Positions 27,424 to 36,427 of a stretch of 64,000 bases of DNA are shown here, piece after piece. Position 1 is the first letter of the stretch. Each line of letters opens with the position of its first letter. Location of the stretch: assembly GCF_000821305.1 (NCBI RefSeq), contig NZ_CCXK01000017.1, positions 684,159 to 748,158 on the forward strand, in the 5' to 3' direction. The notes beneath the pieces are model-generated. The model was not told the DNA's origin, made no database searches, and saw only the letters and a program-made list of their open reading frames with translations. The DNA is from Clostridium culturomicium. GTDB lineage: Bacteria; Bacillota; Clostridia; Clostridiales; Clostridiaceae. The position numbers and the translations under genes are program-made.

Positions 27424-27846
27424 GTATATTTCCTCCTTTTATAAATTTGGAATGTATTTTATAGTAAATATTGTATCACAATTTTAAGAATTCCATATAT
27501 AATATGGGTTATTTAAGACTTTATAGAAACAATAATTATTATTTCCACAAAGGTTATATTCTAAACTTTTACATTTAATATTATAAGTATCCTTGGATTA
27601 TGTTACAATAAATTGGTAAGTAATTGAAAAAGTACACTATATTGTATATATGTACTCTATCTATAAAGTAAATAAATTACGTTTGTGTGCAAGTTTAATT
27701 GCAGGGATTAATAAATAGTAATTTGTCAATTAAATTTTGCGAACAAATTTAATATATTAGGAAAATAAATATAAAGTAGATACCGTACTATTCAAGGTGA
27801 ATATACAGTATTTATAACAGATTAGTTATATTAGGTGGTGCTAGTT
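27424..27846. other. 423-bp gap between divergent thioesterase and GNAT genes
   Basis: It holds promoter-like AT-rich DNA for both directions and a boundary hairpin of the recurrent type (27780-27816). No coding remnant was recognised. Confidence 0.4.
27780..27816 (+). repeat. Boundary hairpin T5 (degenerate)
   Basis: ATACCGTACTATTCAAGG and TATACAGTATTTAT resemble T1-T4, but the stem has one mismatch and the T tract is short. It lies just in front of the next gene, not after a gene. Confidence 0.5.
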
Positions 27847-28347
27847 ATGAATACAACAGATTATATCCTTGATCCAGATAATCCTTGGATTTGTCAAGAA
27901 TTTATTCTTTATAGAAAAGATTTTGATAAAAAATTAAATGAATTTATACTAAATGAAAAGATATTTTATATAGGCTTAATCAATGATTATTGCAGCCTAT
28001 TGAATAATGCTTTTAGTTTTCAAGTTCCATCTAGTAATTTGGATGACACAATTGAATATATGCATGATATAAGTACAAAACGTTACTTTATTGATTCTTT
28101 TAAATCATTTTGGAATGAAAATGAACTTATAGGGTTTTATTGGCTTAAGGAAAATGTTGTAGATAAAATAGTAGTTAACACTAATTATCAGAGATTAGGA
28201 TATGGTTCATACTTATTAACTTATGCTTTTAAAAGTATTTTTAAAAATTATGATTACGAATATGCATCTTTAATGTGCATGCTACAAAATAAAAGTTGGT
28301 TGGCATTTTATCAAAAATATGGATTAATAGAGGGTATAGTAGAATAG
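27847..28347 (+). CDS. GNAT family acetyltransferase
   Basis: I start at ATG 27847, with AGGTGGTG 7 bases upstream, giving 166 aa. The acetyl-CoA binding loop is YQRLGYGSYLL (about residues 120-130), followed by a typical SLMCMLQNKSWLAFYQKYGL. The N-terminal half is unlike other GNATs here, so the acceptor probably differs. Single-gene cassette. Confidence 0.8.
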   Translation: MNTTDYILDPDNPWICQEFILYRKDFDKKLNEFILNEKIFYIGLINDYCSLLNNAFSFQVPSSNLDDTIEYMHDISTKRYFIDSFKSFWNENELIGFYWLKENVVDKIVVNTNYQRLGYGSYLLTYAFKSIFKNYDYEYASLMCMLQNKSWLAFYQKYGLIEGIVE

Positions 28348-28436
28348 TTACATTACTGTTTGTAAATTTACAAGTGATCTAAGTCGTATTATGAACTATA
28401 GTATTAAATAACGAACTTAATTGGAGGTGAAATCAA

Positions 28437-28994
28437 GTGAATTATCCATTTGATTGTATAAGTGAATTTATATTTGCTGAATCCGATATAAAGAAATCAG
28501 ATGTAATATTAATAGCAGGAGCAAGCCAAGCTCAACTTATGGAAAGAGCAGCAGAACTTTATAATAGTGGATTTGCTAAATATATACTACCAAGCGGAGG
28601 AACAAATTCTAAATTACTTGATAGTAAGTCAGAATGGGATTATCTAAAAGCAATAGGTATAAACTTAGGTATTCCTGAAAAGTCAATTTTAAAAGAAGAT
28701 AAAGCACAAAATACATTTGAAAATGCTAAATTTTCGTGGAATGTATTACAGTCGTTAGATATAACAATAGAAAATGTTATTTTAGTGTGCAAAGCATATC
28801 ATTCAAGAAGAGCTTTATTAACTTACAAATCAGTTTTTCCTTCAAATGTACATTTTTATATTTCTCCTATAATAAATAAAAGAGGAATTTCAAAGGAGAA
28901 TTGGTTTCTAAATGAAGATAGTTTTAGAATCGTTATGAATGAAGTGGTAAAGATAGGGAATTATTTTGAAGATAAAATAAAAAAGTGGATTTAA
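28437..28994 (+). CDS. YdcF/DUF218 family protein
   Basis: 185 aa, starting at GTG 28437 with GGAGGTG 7 bases upstream. The GASQAQLMERAAELYNSGFA, LPSGG and the later VCKAYHSRRALLTYKSVFP segments match DUF218 (ElyC/SanA/YdcF). Proteins without a membrane anchor, like this one, resemble E. coli YdcF, reported to bind SAM. Role unknown. Confidence 0.85.
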   Translation: MNYPFDCISEFIFAESDIKKSDVILIAGASQAQLMERAAELYNSGFAKYILPSGGTNSKLLDSKSEWDYLKAIGINLGIPEKSILKEDKAQNTFENAKFSWNVLQSLDITIENVILVCKAYHSRRALLTYKSVFPSNVHFYISPIINKRGISKENWFLNEDSFRIVMNEVVKIGNYFEDKIKKWI

Positions 28995-29068
28995 TGTAGT
29001 TCGTAGTCTTAGATGAATCGGAATTTAATGATAAAAAGAATGAGCCGTTTATAAAAGGAGAGATTATT

Positions 29069-29539
29069 ATGGTATATGAAATTGATAATTATGAATTTAG
29101 AAGAGTCTCAAATGATGATGTAGTGGATATGCTTACTTGGAAATATGAAGGAGTTTATTCGTTTTTTGATAATGACCTCTCTCAAGGAAAGATTGATTAT
29201 GTAAAAAGTTTTCCAACCGATGAAAATACATATTCAATTTATAAAAAGGATAATACTCTTGTTGGTTATTGTAATATTTATCTTAATGATCAAGTTAAAT
29301 TTGCAGTTCAAATGAAGCCAAGCCTTACAAGTCAAGGAAATGGAAAAGCGTTTATGGAAGCAGTTTTATCATTTGCAAAGGAAAAATATAATCTGAAAAA
29401 CATAGGTCTTTCAGTTCTTAAATTTAATGAAAGAGCCATAAGACTTTATAATAGTTTAGACTTTAAGGTTACTGGTGAATATATTGGTAGAACAGTTAAA
29501 GGTGAGATGGAGTTTATATCTATGGAAAAGAAACTGTAA
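29069..29539 (+). CDS. GNAT family acetyltransferase
   Basis: 156 aa. YEFRRVSNDDVVDMLTWKYE at the start and the loop SLTSQGNGKAFMEAVLSFAK mark a GNAT of the type annotated as ribosomal-protein or small-molecule acetyltransferase. AAAGGAGA lies upstream. A degraded partial copy of its 5' region is at 32,112, and another related remnant at 54,324. Confidence 0.85.
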   Translation: MVYEIDNYEFRRVSNDDVVDMLTWKYEGVYSFFDNDLSQGKIDYVKSFPTDENTYSIYKKDNTLVGYCNIYLNDQVKFAVQMKPSLTSQGNGKAFMEAVLSFAKEKYNLKNIGLSVLKFNERAIRLYNSLDFKVTGEYIGRTVKGEMEFISMEKKL

Positions 29540-29737
29540 ATTAAAATTAAATTTACAGCATTAGAATAACTTGAAGGTGATAAATTTAAATTTAGAGATT
29601 TGATTAAAGGTTATCAACTTATTAAAGTGGTTTGATGGACAAACATAGGAGAATATAAATCAAAATAGGAATTTGGAGATTAGTTAAGTTAGATATCATA
29701 TCAATGCAAAAGTTTAGTAATAAGGGAGAAAATTCAT

Positions 29738-30433
29738 ATGGATATGAACAATATAAAGGCAATTTTATTTGATTCAGGAAGAACTTTAAATGTTCCAAGA
29801 ACAGGACATTGGTTTATAACACCTAATTTTATGAAAATAATTGCTAGAGAAGATTTCACTTATAGCAATGAAGATATGGATAAAGCAATGAGAATAGCAT
29901 GTGAGCATATTAATAAAATCTTATTAGTTAAAACAGAAGAAGAAGAGTATTTAATGTTTAAGGAATTTTATGAAATTGTATTGAGAGAAATAAAATATCC
30001 TAATATAAATAATGAAATTATTGAGTTATTAGCGAGAGATAATGTTTATAATGATGATAAATTTTTCTTTTTTGATGATATAGAACCATCTTTAAATGTT
30101 CTTAAGGATAAATATTTATTGGGAGTAGTTTCAGATACATGGCCGTCTTTAGAAAGAGTATTTATCAATAATGATTTAAGAAAGTATTTTTCAACATTTG
30201 TTATGTCATCAGTTTATGCTTCATATAAAGCAGAAAAGATTTTATTTAAAATAGCAATTGAAGAGTTGGGAATTAAGCCTGAAGAAGCAATATTTGTAGA
30301 TGATAGTGAATCAAACTTAGAGGCTGCAGAAGAATTTGGCATGATTCCAATATTAATTGATGTATACAACTCACAAAAGTTAACGAGCAAATATCCAATA
30401 ATACATTCTATAAGTGAATTAATAGAAAAGTAA
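29738..30433 (+). CDS. HAD superfamily hydrolase
   Basis: 231 aa. Motif I is AILFDSGRTLNVPR: the nucleophile Asp is present but the usual second Asp of DxD is Gly. Motif II is VVSDT, the motif III Lys lies in SYKAEKILFKIA, and motif IV is FVDDSESNLEAA. The helical cap lies between about residues 20 and 90. The altered motif I may change the activity from phosphatase to something else. The Nudix gene follows after 5 bases, so they are probably one transcript. Confidence 0.85.
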   Translation: MDMNNIKAILFDSGRTLNVPRTGHWFITPNFMKIIAREDFTYSNEDMDKAMRIACEHINKILLVKTEEEEYLMFKEFYEIVLREIKYPNINNEIIELLARDNVYNDDKFFFFDDIEPSLNVLKDKYLLGVVSDTWPSLERVFINNDLRKYFSTFVMSSVYASYKAEKILFKIAIEELGIKPEEAIFVDDSESNLEAAEEFGMIPILIDVYNSQKLTSKYPIIHSISELIEK

Positions 30434-30438
30434 TTTAT

Positions 30439-30855
30439 ATGATTAAAGTTAATTTTTATAAGCTAAATAGCATTGAAGATGATAAATTAGCATTTGCAGT
30501 AATAATGTCTAAGTTTAAAAATAAGTGGATTTATGTAAAGCATAAAGATAGGTGCACATGGGAGATTCCTGGAGGGCATAGGGAAGAGAACGAGTCTATT
30601 ATGGAAGCTGCTTCTCGAGAATTGTTTGAAGAAACTGGAGCAAAGAAGTATAAGTTAACACCAGTATGTATTTATGCAGTAGAAAGAGATGAAAAAGTAG
30701 AATATACAGAATATTTTGGATGATTGTACTATGCTGAAATTGAGGAAGTTGATAGTCTACCAGAATTTGAGATAGAAAGAATAAAACTATTTAGTGATAT
30801 GCCAAAAAATTTAACATATCCATTAATTCAAACAGTTTACATGACAAGGTATTAG
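30439..30855 (+). pseudogene. Nudix hydrolase broken by in-frame TGA
   Basis: The Nudix box GGHREENESIMEAASRELFE ETGA (G-x5-E-x7-RE-x2-EE-x-G) is intact. TGA at 30721-30723 interrupts YTEYFG-stop-LYYAEIEEVDSLPE; reading through gives a 138-aa protein of normal MutT size ending MTRY. A single change (for example from GGA) explains it. It follows the HAD gene closely. Confidence 0.85.
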
Positions 30856-30954
30856 AATTTATTAGGAAATAACTGCACTATAAATTGCAAGTGATCCAAA
30901 ATGTTTAGTGAATATTAGTATTAAAGAATGAATTAATAAAAGGGGGAGAAGTTA

Positions 30955-31338
30955 ATGCAATCTAATACAAAGGACAGAATAAAAGTAATAGTTTTTGGCA
31001 GTGTTTTATTAATAGGTTTAGCAATTATTGGTTACATGTTTTTTGGAAAAAGCGGTACCGCAGAAGTATATACTAATTTAGTAAAAGTAGTTGCAGCTGA
31101 CGATTTACAAGAGATAGAAGAGTGTAAAAAATATAATATGTCCTATGCCTTAAATATTAAGGAGGATGAGAAGTATTTCTTGGAATATGATAATGGTAAA
31201 TACAAATTAACAGAAGATCAATATAATGAGTTGATTGAAGGAAAATCCTACTTTTTCAATATAAAATATACAAGCTCAAAGAATACAAGCAGTGGCATAG
31301 TAAAAGCAATTTATACCCAAAATCCTATACAGAAATAA
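30955..31338 (+). CDS. Membrane-anchored hypothetical protein
   Basis: 127 aa, ATG with GGGGGAG upstream. One membrane helix (about residues 9-29) anchors an exported domain of about 95 aa with NIKEDEKYFLEYDNGKYKL and a repeat-free beta-rich pattern ending KAIYTQNPIQK. The overall layout is similar to the protein at 18,829, but I cannot show homology. Function unknown. Confidence 0.65.
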   Translation: MQSNTKDRIKVIVFGSVLLIGLAIIGYMFFGKSGTAEVYTNLVKVVAADDLQEIEECKKYNMSYALNIKEDEKYFLEYDNGKYKLTEDQYNELIEGKSYFFNIKYTSSKNTSSGIVKAIYTQNPIQK

Positions 31339-31364
31339 ATAATTTAAATAACCAAATTTATTAG

Positions 31365-31433
31365 TATGGGAGTTTAATTTTAATTGTATCAGTAGCAATG
31401 GTAGCGGGAACATTGAGTTTGATTTCTAAATAG
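31365..31433 (+). pseudogene. Membrane-segment remnant
   Basis: 22 codons after a TAG read as one hydrophobic helix ending VAGTLSLISK-stop, without a start. Probably the tail of a lost membrane protein. Confidence 0.3.
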
Positions 31434-31585
31434 GGAAAGTAATATAAGTTATGATTTATAAATTAGTTTAATGAGTGGTTCCAGAACATTACATGATTAA
31501 ACTAAAATGGAGATTCCAAGTTATCTATTAGATATTTAGTATTTAGAAATAATAGAGCAAAAGAAGTTAATTAGGAGGTAATAAC

Positions 31586-32023
31586 ATGGGGATTTTGTTA
31601 AAGGAAGTAACAAAAGAAAATTGGTATGATTGCAGCTGTTTAGAGGTTTTTAAGGAACAGGAAGGTATAGTAGCACCCAATTGGAATTCAATTATTGTGA
31701 GCTTATTATGGGATAATTGGAATGCAAAATGCATTTACGAAGATGATACACTAATTGGTTTCATGCTATATGGAGTTGATGAAGATACAAATAGAACAAT
31801 TTTACTTAGATATATGATTGATAAAGAGTATCAAGGAAAAGGCCTAGGGAAAAAAGCGATTTTAAAGTTGTTTGACTTAGTAAAAACAGAATATGGTAAT
31901 ATAAAATTTTATACAACAGCTTCACCTACAAATATGGTTGCAGAAAAGTTATATGAAAGTGTTGGGTTTAAGAAAACAGGAGAAATAATGTGGGATGAGA
32001 ATTTGATGGAAATACAATTATAA
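31586..32023 (+). CDS. GNAT acetyltransferase, spermidine/spermine type (BltD-like)
   Basis: 145 aa. MGILLKEVTKENWYDCSCLE, the IYEDDTLIGFMLYGVDED strand pair and the acetyl-CoA loop YQGKGLGKKAI are typical of Bacillus BltD/PaiA-like polyamine N-acetyltransferases. TTAGGAGGT precedes the ATG. Polyamine specificity is an inference from resemblance. Confidence 0.8.
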   Translation: MGILLKEVTKENWYDCSCLEVFKEQEGIVAPNWNSIIVSLLWDNWNAKCIYEDDTLIGFMLYGVDEDTNRTILLRYMIDKEYQGKGLGKKAILKLFDLVKTEYGNIKFYTTASPTNMVAEKLYESVGFKKTGEIMWDENLMEIQL

Positions 32024-32403
32024 TAATAGAAATTAGATAACATTATCATACAATTAATGTGAAGAAAAAAAGATAACTGAATTTAGTGATGAATATCTAA
32101 GAGAAGTACTTAAAGAGTGACCGATTTATTAAAAGAAGAAATTATTGTGGTATATGAATTGATAATTATAAATTTAGAAGGGTCTCAAATGATGTAGTGT
32201 ATATGCTTAGCTGGTTGAGAAATTAAATTGCTTACTCTACTCATTATAATCAGAAAATTCAAACTATATAATCTGATACTATGAGTGGATAAATTCCAAG
32301 TTATCTAAGTTGTTTGATGAACATTAGTATAATGGTGTGAATGTTAAACAGAAATTTGTAGTGGATATATAATCCTAAGATAATTATGGGGGATAAAAGA
32401 AAA
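32024..32403 (+). other. 380-bp gap with a GNAT fragment
   Basis: It contains a decayed partial copy of the GNAT at 29,069 (see 32,112). A spacer near 32,288 (AAATTCCAAGTTATCTAA) also appears in similar form before other genes, for example near 31,513. Confidence 0.5.
32112..32226 (+). pseudogene. Degraded duplicate of the GNAT gene at 29,069
   Basis: ATTATTGTGGTATATGAATT and TTTAGAAGGGTCTCAAATGA match 29,062-29,120 closely, with the start ATG changed to GTG, a frame loss in the first codons, and then stops. Only the 5' part is present. Confidence 0.8.
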
Positions 32404-33264
32404 ATGGAACTTCGATATAAAGAAATAAGTGAAAATGAGTATGCTGTGGTAAGGGAAATGTTGTCTCAAGATATTGAAACAAGCGAAGAATTTTTATGGG
32501 CATTGCAGAGTGAACCTGAAACACTGACTTCTACATATATAGAAGGCAAAATTGTTGCAGTAGCTCAAATAATACCAGGAAAAAAAGTAGCTTGCTTAAA
32601 GGTATTTGTGGCACCACAATATCGACGGAAAGGAATAGGACAATCTGTGGTTCAGTATGGGGAAAACAAACTTAATAAAGATGCATCAAAAATCATCACA
32701 AATTTTCATGCTGATAATGAGGTGTCAAAAATATTTGCAAGGAAGTTTGGATATGAGAGACAATTTTCAAGTGCTTATATGAAACATACAGAAGGCCGTT
32801 TCTCGATTGGTGAGATTCCTGTAAGGTTATATGTTGATGAAGACTATCTTCAAAGTCACGCTTTGTATGCACAGGCATTTCATGAAATGCGTATTAAAGT
32901 AGGAGATTTTCCTGATTCTATGGTTGAGCAGCCCAGTGAAGAAAATCGACAAGGGTGGAAGGCAGATGTAGCTAATCGTTTTACATACGAAGAAAATCAT
33001 GAAATTGCTGGACATGGACATTTAGAAGGAAATGAGATTGGCAGCGTATCAGTGAGAACAGATTTGCAAGGACATGGTATAGGGAAAAAATTTGTTATGT
33101 ATTTATGTAATGAAATATATAATAGAGGCTATAAAGAAGTGGTTTTATGGTGTGTTGTTGGAAATACTGCTAGGAAACTATATGATAGCCTAGGTTTTAA
33201 AGAGCTGTATATAGCAGAATTCGCTTACAAAAGCATTCAGTCCCAAAAGACCATGAGCAGCTAA
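32404..33264 (+). CDS. Tandem-GNAT acetyltransferase
   Basis: 286 aa from ATG 32404 (MELRYKEISENEYAVV); GGGGG lies 11 bases upstream, and ATG 32386 would sit inside it. It has two GNAT domains: the first with YRRKGIGQSVVQYG (about residue 80), the second with LQGHGIGKKFVMYLC (about residue 225). The second half carries HEIAGHGHLEGNEIGSVSV. Duplicated-domain GNATs often modify aminoglycosides or mycothiol-like thiols, but no specificity is evident. Confidence 0.85.
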   Translation: MELRYKEISENEYAVVREMLSQDIETSEEFLWALQSEPETLTSTYIEGKIVAVAQIIPGKKVACLKVFVAPQYRRKGIGQSVVQYGENKLNKDASKIITNFHADNEVSKIFARKFGYERQFSSAYMKHTEGRFSIGEIPVRLYVDEDYLQSHALYAQAFHEMRIKVGDFPDSMVEQPSEENRQGWKADVANRFTYEENHEIAGHGHLEGNEIGSVSVRTDLQGHGIGKKFVMYLCNEIYNRGYKEVVLWCVVGNTARKLYDSLGFKELYIAEFAYKSIQSQKTMSS

Positions 33265-33342
33265 TATCAAAACAGAAATTAAACAGAAGATAAAGTTAAA
33301 GAAATATTAGAATATATACTAAATGCATTTAAAATTATTATT

Positions 33343-33372
33343 GGAAACCTAATCGGTTTCCTTTTTCTTTTG
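33343..33372 (+). terminator. Terminator after the tandem GNAT
   Basis: A GGAAACC/GGTTTCC stem with a 5-base loop, then TTTTTCTTTT. Confidence 0.8.
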
Positions 33373-33461
33373 CAAAGCGTGGTGTACAATTATTACATAA
33401 ATAGGTTTTTAATGTTAAATTATTGATTTTGAAGATTGATTTTACTACAGGAGGGTTTCCT

Positions 33462-33926
33462 ATGAACAGAGTAGAAATTTTAAGAAAATATATTGATGAA
33501 ATACTTTTAAATATGGCAAATCATGATGAAAGAATATGTGCCTATGTACATTTATATGGAGTTGCTCAATGTTGTGCCTTAATTGCATTAAAACGAGGTG
33601 TAAATGTTGAACTTGCAGTAATGGCCGGAATGCTTCATGACATATATTCCTATGCTATAATGGACACAAATGAACATGCACACAAAGGAGCTATGCTGGC
33701 AAGAGAAATATTGCTATCGTTAGATATAACCAATGAAGAAGAAACCAACATAATTTGTGATGCAATTTATAGTCATAGTGATAAAGACATCATACATTCT
33801 AACTTCACAGAAGTTTTAATAGATGCAGATGTTATGCAACACTGTTTATATAATCCTATGCTAGAGGTTATTGAACATGAAAGAGATAGATATGAAAAAC
33901 TTAAAAATGAATTTGGTATTTCATAA
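33462..33926 (+). CDS. HD-domain phosphohydrolase-like protein
   Basis: I start at ATG 33462, with CAGGAGGG 8 bases upstream, giving 154 aa. The HD pattern is visible as VHLYGVAQ, MLHDIYSYA, AIYSHSDKD and LIDADVMQH. This is the compact uncharacterised HD family with likely metal-dependent phosphohydrolase activity. Substrate unknown. Single gene after a terminator. Confidence 0.85.
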   Translation: MNRVEILRKYIDEILLNMANHDERICAYVHLYGVAQCCALIALKRGVNVELAVMAGMLHDIYSYAIMDTNEHAHKGAMLAREILLSLDITNEEETNIICDAIYSHSDKDIIHSNFTEVLIDADVMQHCLYNPMLEVIEHERDRYEKLKNEFGIS

Positions 33927-34242
33927 CAACTATGTAATGATATTATAAGGTATTAGCTTGTGAATTAGATAATATAACTTATCGAAGGTGATATAATAAA
34001 GAGTTTTATTCTTCTAAAAAGATTCAAGAAGGATTTTTAAAAGCATTTAGACTTGTGATAGAAGGCACTTGAGGAAAAGTTTAAAGAATACATGAACCTA
34101 GTTAAAATTAAATAATAATGGTAAAGCTCTAATTCTTATAATAGGGGATAGAGAGCGTGAATTTGAAACAAATATAGAAGATGCATTTAAAGACTCTAAA
34201 AAGTTAATATGGAAACAAGTAATGAAATATAAAAAGGACACG
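33927..34242 (+). other. 316-bp gap with a methyltransferase fragment
   Basis: A short frame FYSSKKIQEGFLKAFRLVIE (about 34,000-34,071) looks like a gene tail. It is followed by a partial copy of the methyltransferase at 36,428 (see 34,112). Confidence 0.5.
34112..34233 (+). pseudogene. Partial duplicate of the methyltransferase at 36,428
   Basis: AATGGTAAAGCTCTAATTCT, then GAATTTGAAACAAATATAGA and AGATGCATTTAAAGACTCTA align with 36,831-36,950, with small differences and indels. Only about 120 bp is present. Confidence 0.85.
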
Positions 34243-34253
34243 CTATTGTGTCC
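34228..34253 (-). terminator. Minus-strand terminator overlapping a stop codon
   Basis: GGACAC/GTGTCC stem; reading on the - strand it is followed by TTTTTATATT. The stop of the secreted protein (34243-34245) lies in the loop. Confidence 0.7.
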
Positions 34254-34572
34254 TAGTGTCAATAAATACTTCACCGTTACCAACTATTATAATTCTATAT
34301 TCAGGTTTAAGGGGAATCAAATTATATTTATCTGAATTAGGTTCTAGACGAATAGATTGTAATATAAGTTGATTTTCATCATAAAGAGTAATGTAAACAC
34401 TATAAGTTGATGAGATATTTTGAATGATATAAGTCTCATTTGCTGAAAAATTAAAATCAGCTGCTTTATAAACACCCTCTTTAAATGTGTTGGAAGCACA
34501 TGCGGGAGTTACAATAAATGTACTAAATACTAAGGTCATTAAAATTAATAACATAGTAGAGGTTTTTTTCAT
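34243..34572 (-). CDS. Small secreted protein, family member 2
   Basis: I start at the ATG whose product begins MKKTSTMLLILMTLVFSTF, with AAGGTGG upstream on the - strand; a longer frame lacks a site. The 109-aa product has a signal peptide, likely cut after ACA. The mature part, FKEGVYKAADFNFSANETY to VGNGEVFID, follows the same pattern as the protein at 17,128 (KEG-I/V-Y, DEN, terminal GEV). The two form a divergent small family; function unknown. Confidence 0.75.
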   Translation of the reverse strand: MKKTSTMLLILMTLVFSTFIVTPACASNTFKEGVYKAADFNFSANETYIIQNISSTYSVYITLYDENQLILQSIRLEPNSDKYNLIPLKPEYRIIIVGNGEVFIDTRTQ

Positions 34573-34842
34573 AGTATAACCACCTTTCCAACTTATTTTG
34601 TGTAATATCAATAATACTATGCATATTTGCGGTTTAAGAAATATGTTATATATGGTGAATAATTAAAATACAAAGATGTTGTTAAGAAAGAGATGTAAGG
34701 AAATAATGATTAAATATGAAATCAAACCAGTTGTGCGTTGTTATGGAACTATTTGTAATTATATGATATAATTTCAAATAATTAATATGCATTTGTCATT
34801 TATTAAAACGCAAAATTTGTATTTTGTTTAGGGGGTTACACT

Positions 34843-35295
34843 ATGCAATGTAAGATGTGTGAACAACAAAACAACATTAAGAATGATCCTTATTTTATTA
34901 TGGAACTTGAAACAGGATATGTTATATTGGGGTGTTTTCAAAGGTTTAAGGGATATACTGTTTTTAACTGTAAAGAACATGGACCAGAGTTACATAACTT
35001 AGAGCATAACTTTAAAATTAAACACCTTGAAGAAATGTCCTTAGTTGCAGAAGCTGTTTCTAATGTGTTTAAACCAGATAAAATGAATTATGAGTTACTG
35101 GGTAATGGATGCCCTCATATTCATTGGCATTTATATCCGAGGGTGAAGGGAGATACTCCTATAATAAGCTCGATTTATCAGTTGCCTAATAGTGTATTGT
35201 TTGATGAATCCACAAGACCAAGTGATGAAGTGCGAGAAGATTATAAAAATAGAATTAAGAATGAAATTGAAAGATTGCTTGCAGTAAATGAATAA
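34843..35295 (+). CDS. HIT-family protein
   Basis: 150 aa. The catalytic triad motif HIHWHLYPR (H-x-H-x-H) near residue 92 marks a histidine-triad nucleotide hydrolase or transferase. A CKMC pair at residues 3-6 may bind zinc with downstream residues. The C-terminal part (FDESTRPSDEVREDYKN) matches the clade of slightly longer HIT proteins. Preceded by GGGGG. Confidence 0.88.
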   Translation: MQCKMCEQQNNIKNDPYFIMELETGYVILGCFQRFKGYTVFNCKEHGPELHNLEHNFKIKHLEEMSLVAEAVSNVFKPDKMNYELLGNGCPHIHWHLYPRVKGDTPIISSIYQLPNSVLFDESTRPSDEVREDYKNRIKNEIERLLAVNE

Positions 35296-35329
35296 TCTAC
35301 AAGTGAGAAAATTTCTAAGCTTTTCATTT

Positions 35330-35671
35330 TTATGTTGCAAATGTTTTTTCAATAAGTTTATTTGCAATAAACTTATTTATAAATAATGAACATATAAGAA
35401 TATATTTAATTGTTATATTATCAAAATTGAAAAAATAAATGATTAAGCCTCCTAAGATTATAAAAATAGCAATTTTAGAAGTTAATATAATTTTGATTTT
35501 GGTATGAGAAATTTGATTTGCTTTTAGTAGTTTAAGGGAATCACTAGTTAAAAATAATTTAACATAGAAATTATCATATTGCTGTTTTGAAAAGTAATAA
35601 AGACACATTAATGCAAGAATCGAAAAAACTATTATTAATATAACTATCAAATAATAGAATAGAGTCATCAT
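35330..35671 (-). CDS. Small membrane protein
   Basis: 113 aa with three predicted membrane segments (about residues 5-27, 67-83 and 86-100). TAGGAGG lies 9 bases before the ATG on the - strand. A perfect 12-bp inverted repeat (35351-35377) falls inside its 3' coding end. It is convergent with the HIT gene. No family recognised. Confidence 0.6.
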   Translation of the reverse strand: MMTLFYYLIVILIIVFSILALMCLYYFSKQQYDNFYVKLFLTSDSLKLLKANQISHTKIKIILTSKIAIFIILGGLIIYFFNFDNITIKYILICSLFINKFIANKLIEKTFAT

Positions 35672-35785
35672 AACAAAGACCTCCTATTAAATTTTTATTA
35701 GTGATTTTGCAAATATCATACCATATATTTACAAAAACAAATTACACATATATTATCTTAATTTTGTATTTATTAATCAATAATT

Positions 35786-36001
35786 GTGCTCATAGCTATA
35801 TGGTTCTTACTTCAATTTATTTTTAAAAATTCATTAAGTGAATTCGTAAGGTCTGTTACAATGACAATGATAGGGATTAGTTACTTTATGACTTACATAG
35901 AATTACATAGAAAAAGAAAGTTTGATGGAATATTTATATTGATTAGTTTTATTATGATTATCTCAGGTATTTTGTTAATAGTTGGATTTTTTGTTTGTTA
36001 A
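35786..36001 (+). CDS. Possible membrane protein or 5'-truncated remnant
   Basis: 71 codons from GTG, with three hydrophobic stretches and an ELHRKRKFDG loop. The composition is that of a real membrane protein, but no ribosome binding site precedes it and a stop lies a few codons upstream. I suspect a truncated gene. Confidence 0.35.
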   Translation: MLIAIWFLLQFIFKNSLSEFVRSVTMTMIGISYFMTYIELHRKRKFDGIFILISFIMIISGILLIVGFFVC

Positions 36002-36025
36002 AATGATCTATAAAAGATGAGACTT

Positions 36026-36096
36026 TAATGAACTATAGAGATAAAATTACATGAAAATAGTACAACATGCTATTTACAGAATATATTATAATCAAC
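36026..36096 (+). repeat. Boundary module R7
   Basis: TTAATGAACTATAGAGATAA, TACATGAAAATAGTACAAC and GCTATTTACAGAATATATTA followed by TAATCAAC match R4 and R6. It sits before a 55-residue membrane protein gene. Confidence 0.55.
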
Positions 36097-36175
36097 GCGA
36101 TAAATAGGAATTTACTGGTTATATTATTTTAAGTAATAAACTATTACAAAATAACATGGAATTGAGGGATAGAGC

Positions 36176-36343
36176 ATGAAAAAATCTATTAAAGCGTTAA
36201 TAACGACAAGTTTTGTTGGATTTCTAGGTATTTATATAGGTGCATTTATGAATCTTGAAGGATACTTGGGGGTTATTCTAGCAATTGCCACTATGGGATA
36301 TTTTATTATATCTGCAATTGAAGATAGTAACTCAAATAAGTAA
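36176..36343 (+). CDS. 55-residue two-helix membrane protein
   Basis: ATG with GAGGGA 6 bases upstream. The product begins MKKSIKALITTSFVGFLG, has hydrophobic segments at about 8-26 and 31-47, and ends DSNSNK. It is preceded by module R7, like the small membrane proteins at 18,419 and 18,707. Function unknown. Confidence 0.65.
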   Translation: MKKSIKALITTSFVGFLGIYIGAFMNLEGYLGVILAIATMGYFIISAIEDSNSNK

Positions 36344-36427
36344 TTTTAGTTTAATAAATAAATTTAAATTATAATGAGTGTTAAATATGGGTTTTATATA
36401 AAATAATTACTGATTGGAGGTTGAGTT

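Noticed and set aside
35351..35377. Terminator for the HIT gene
   Set aside because: The 12-bp perfect inverted repeat has no T tract on either side and lies in the coding end of the minus-strand gene.
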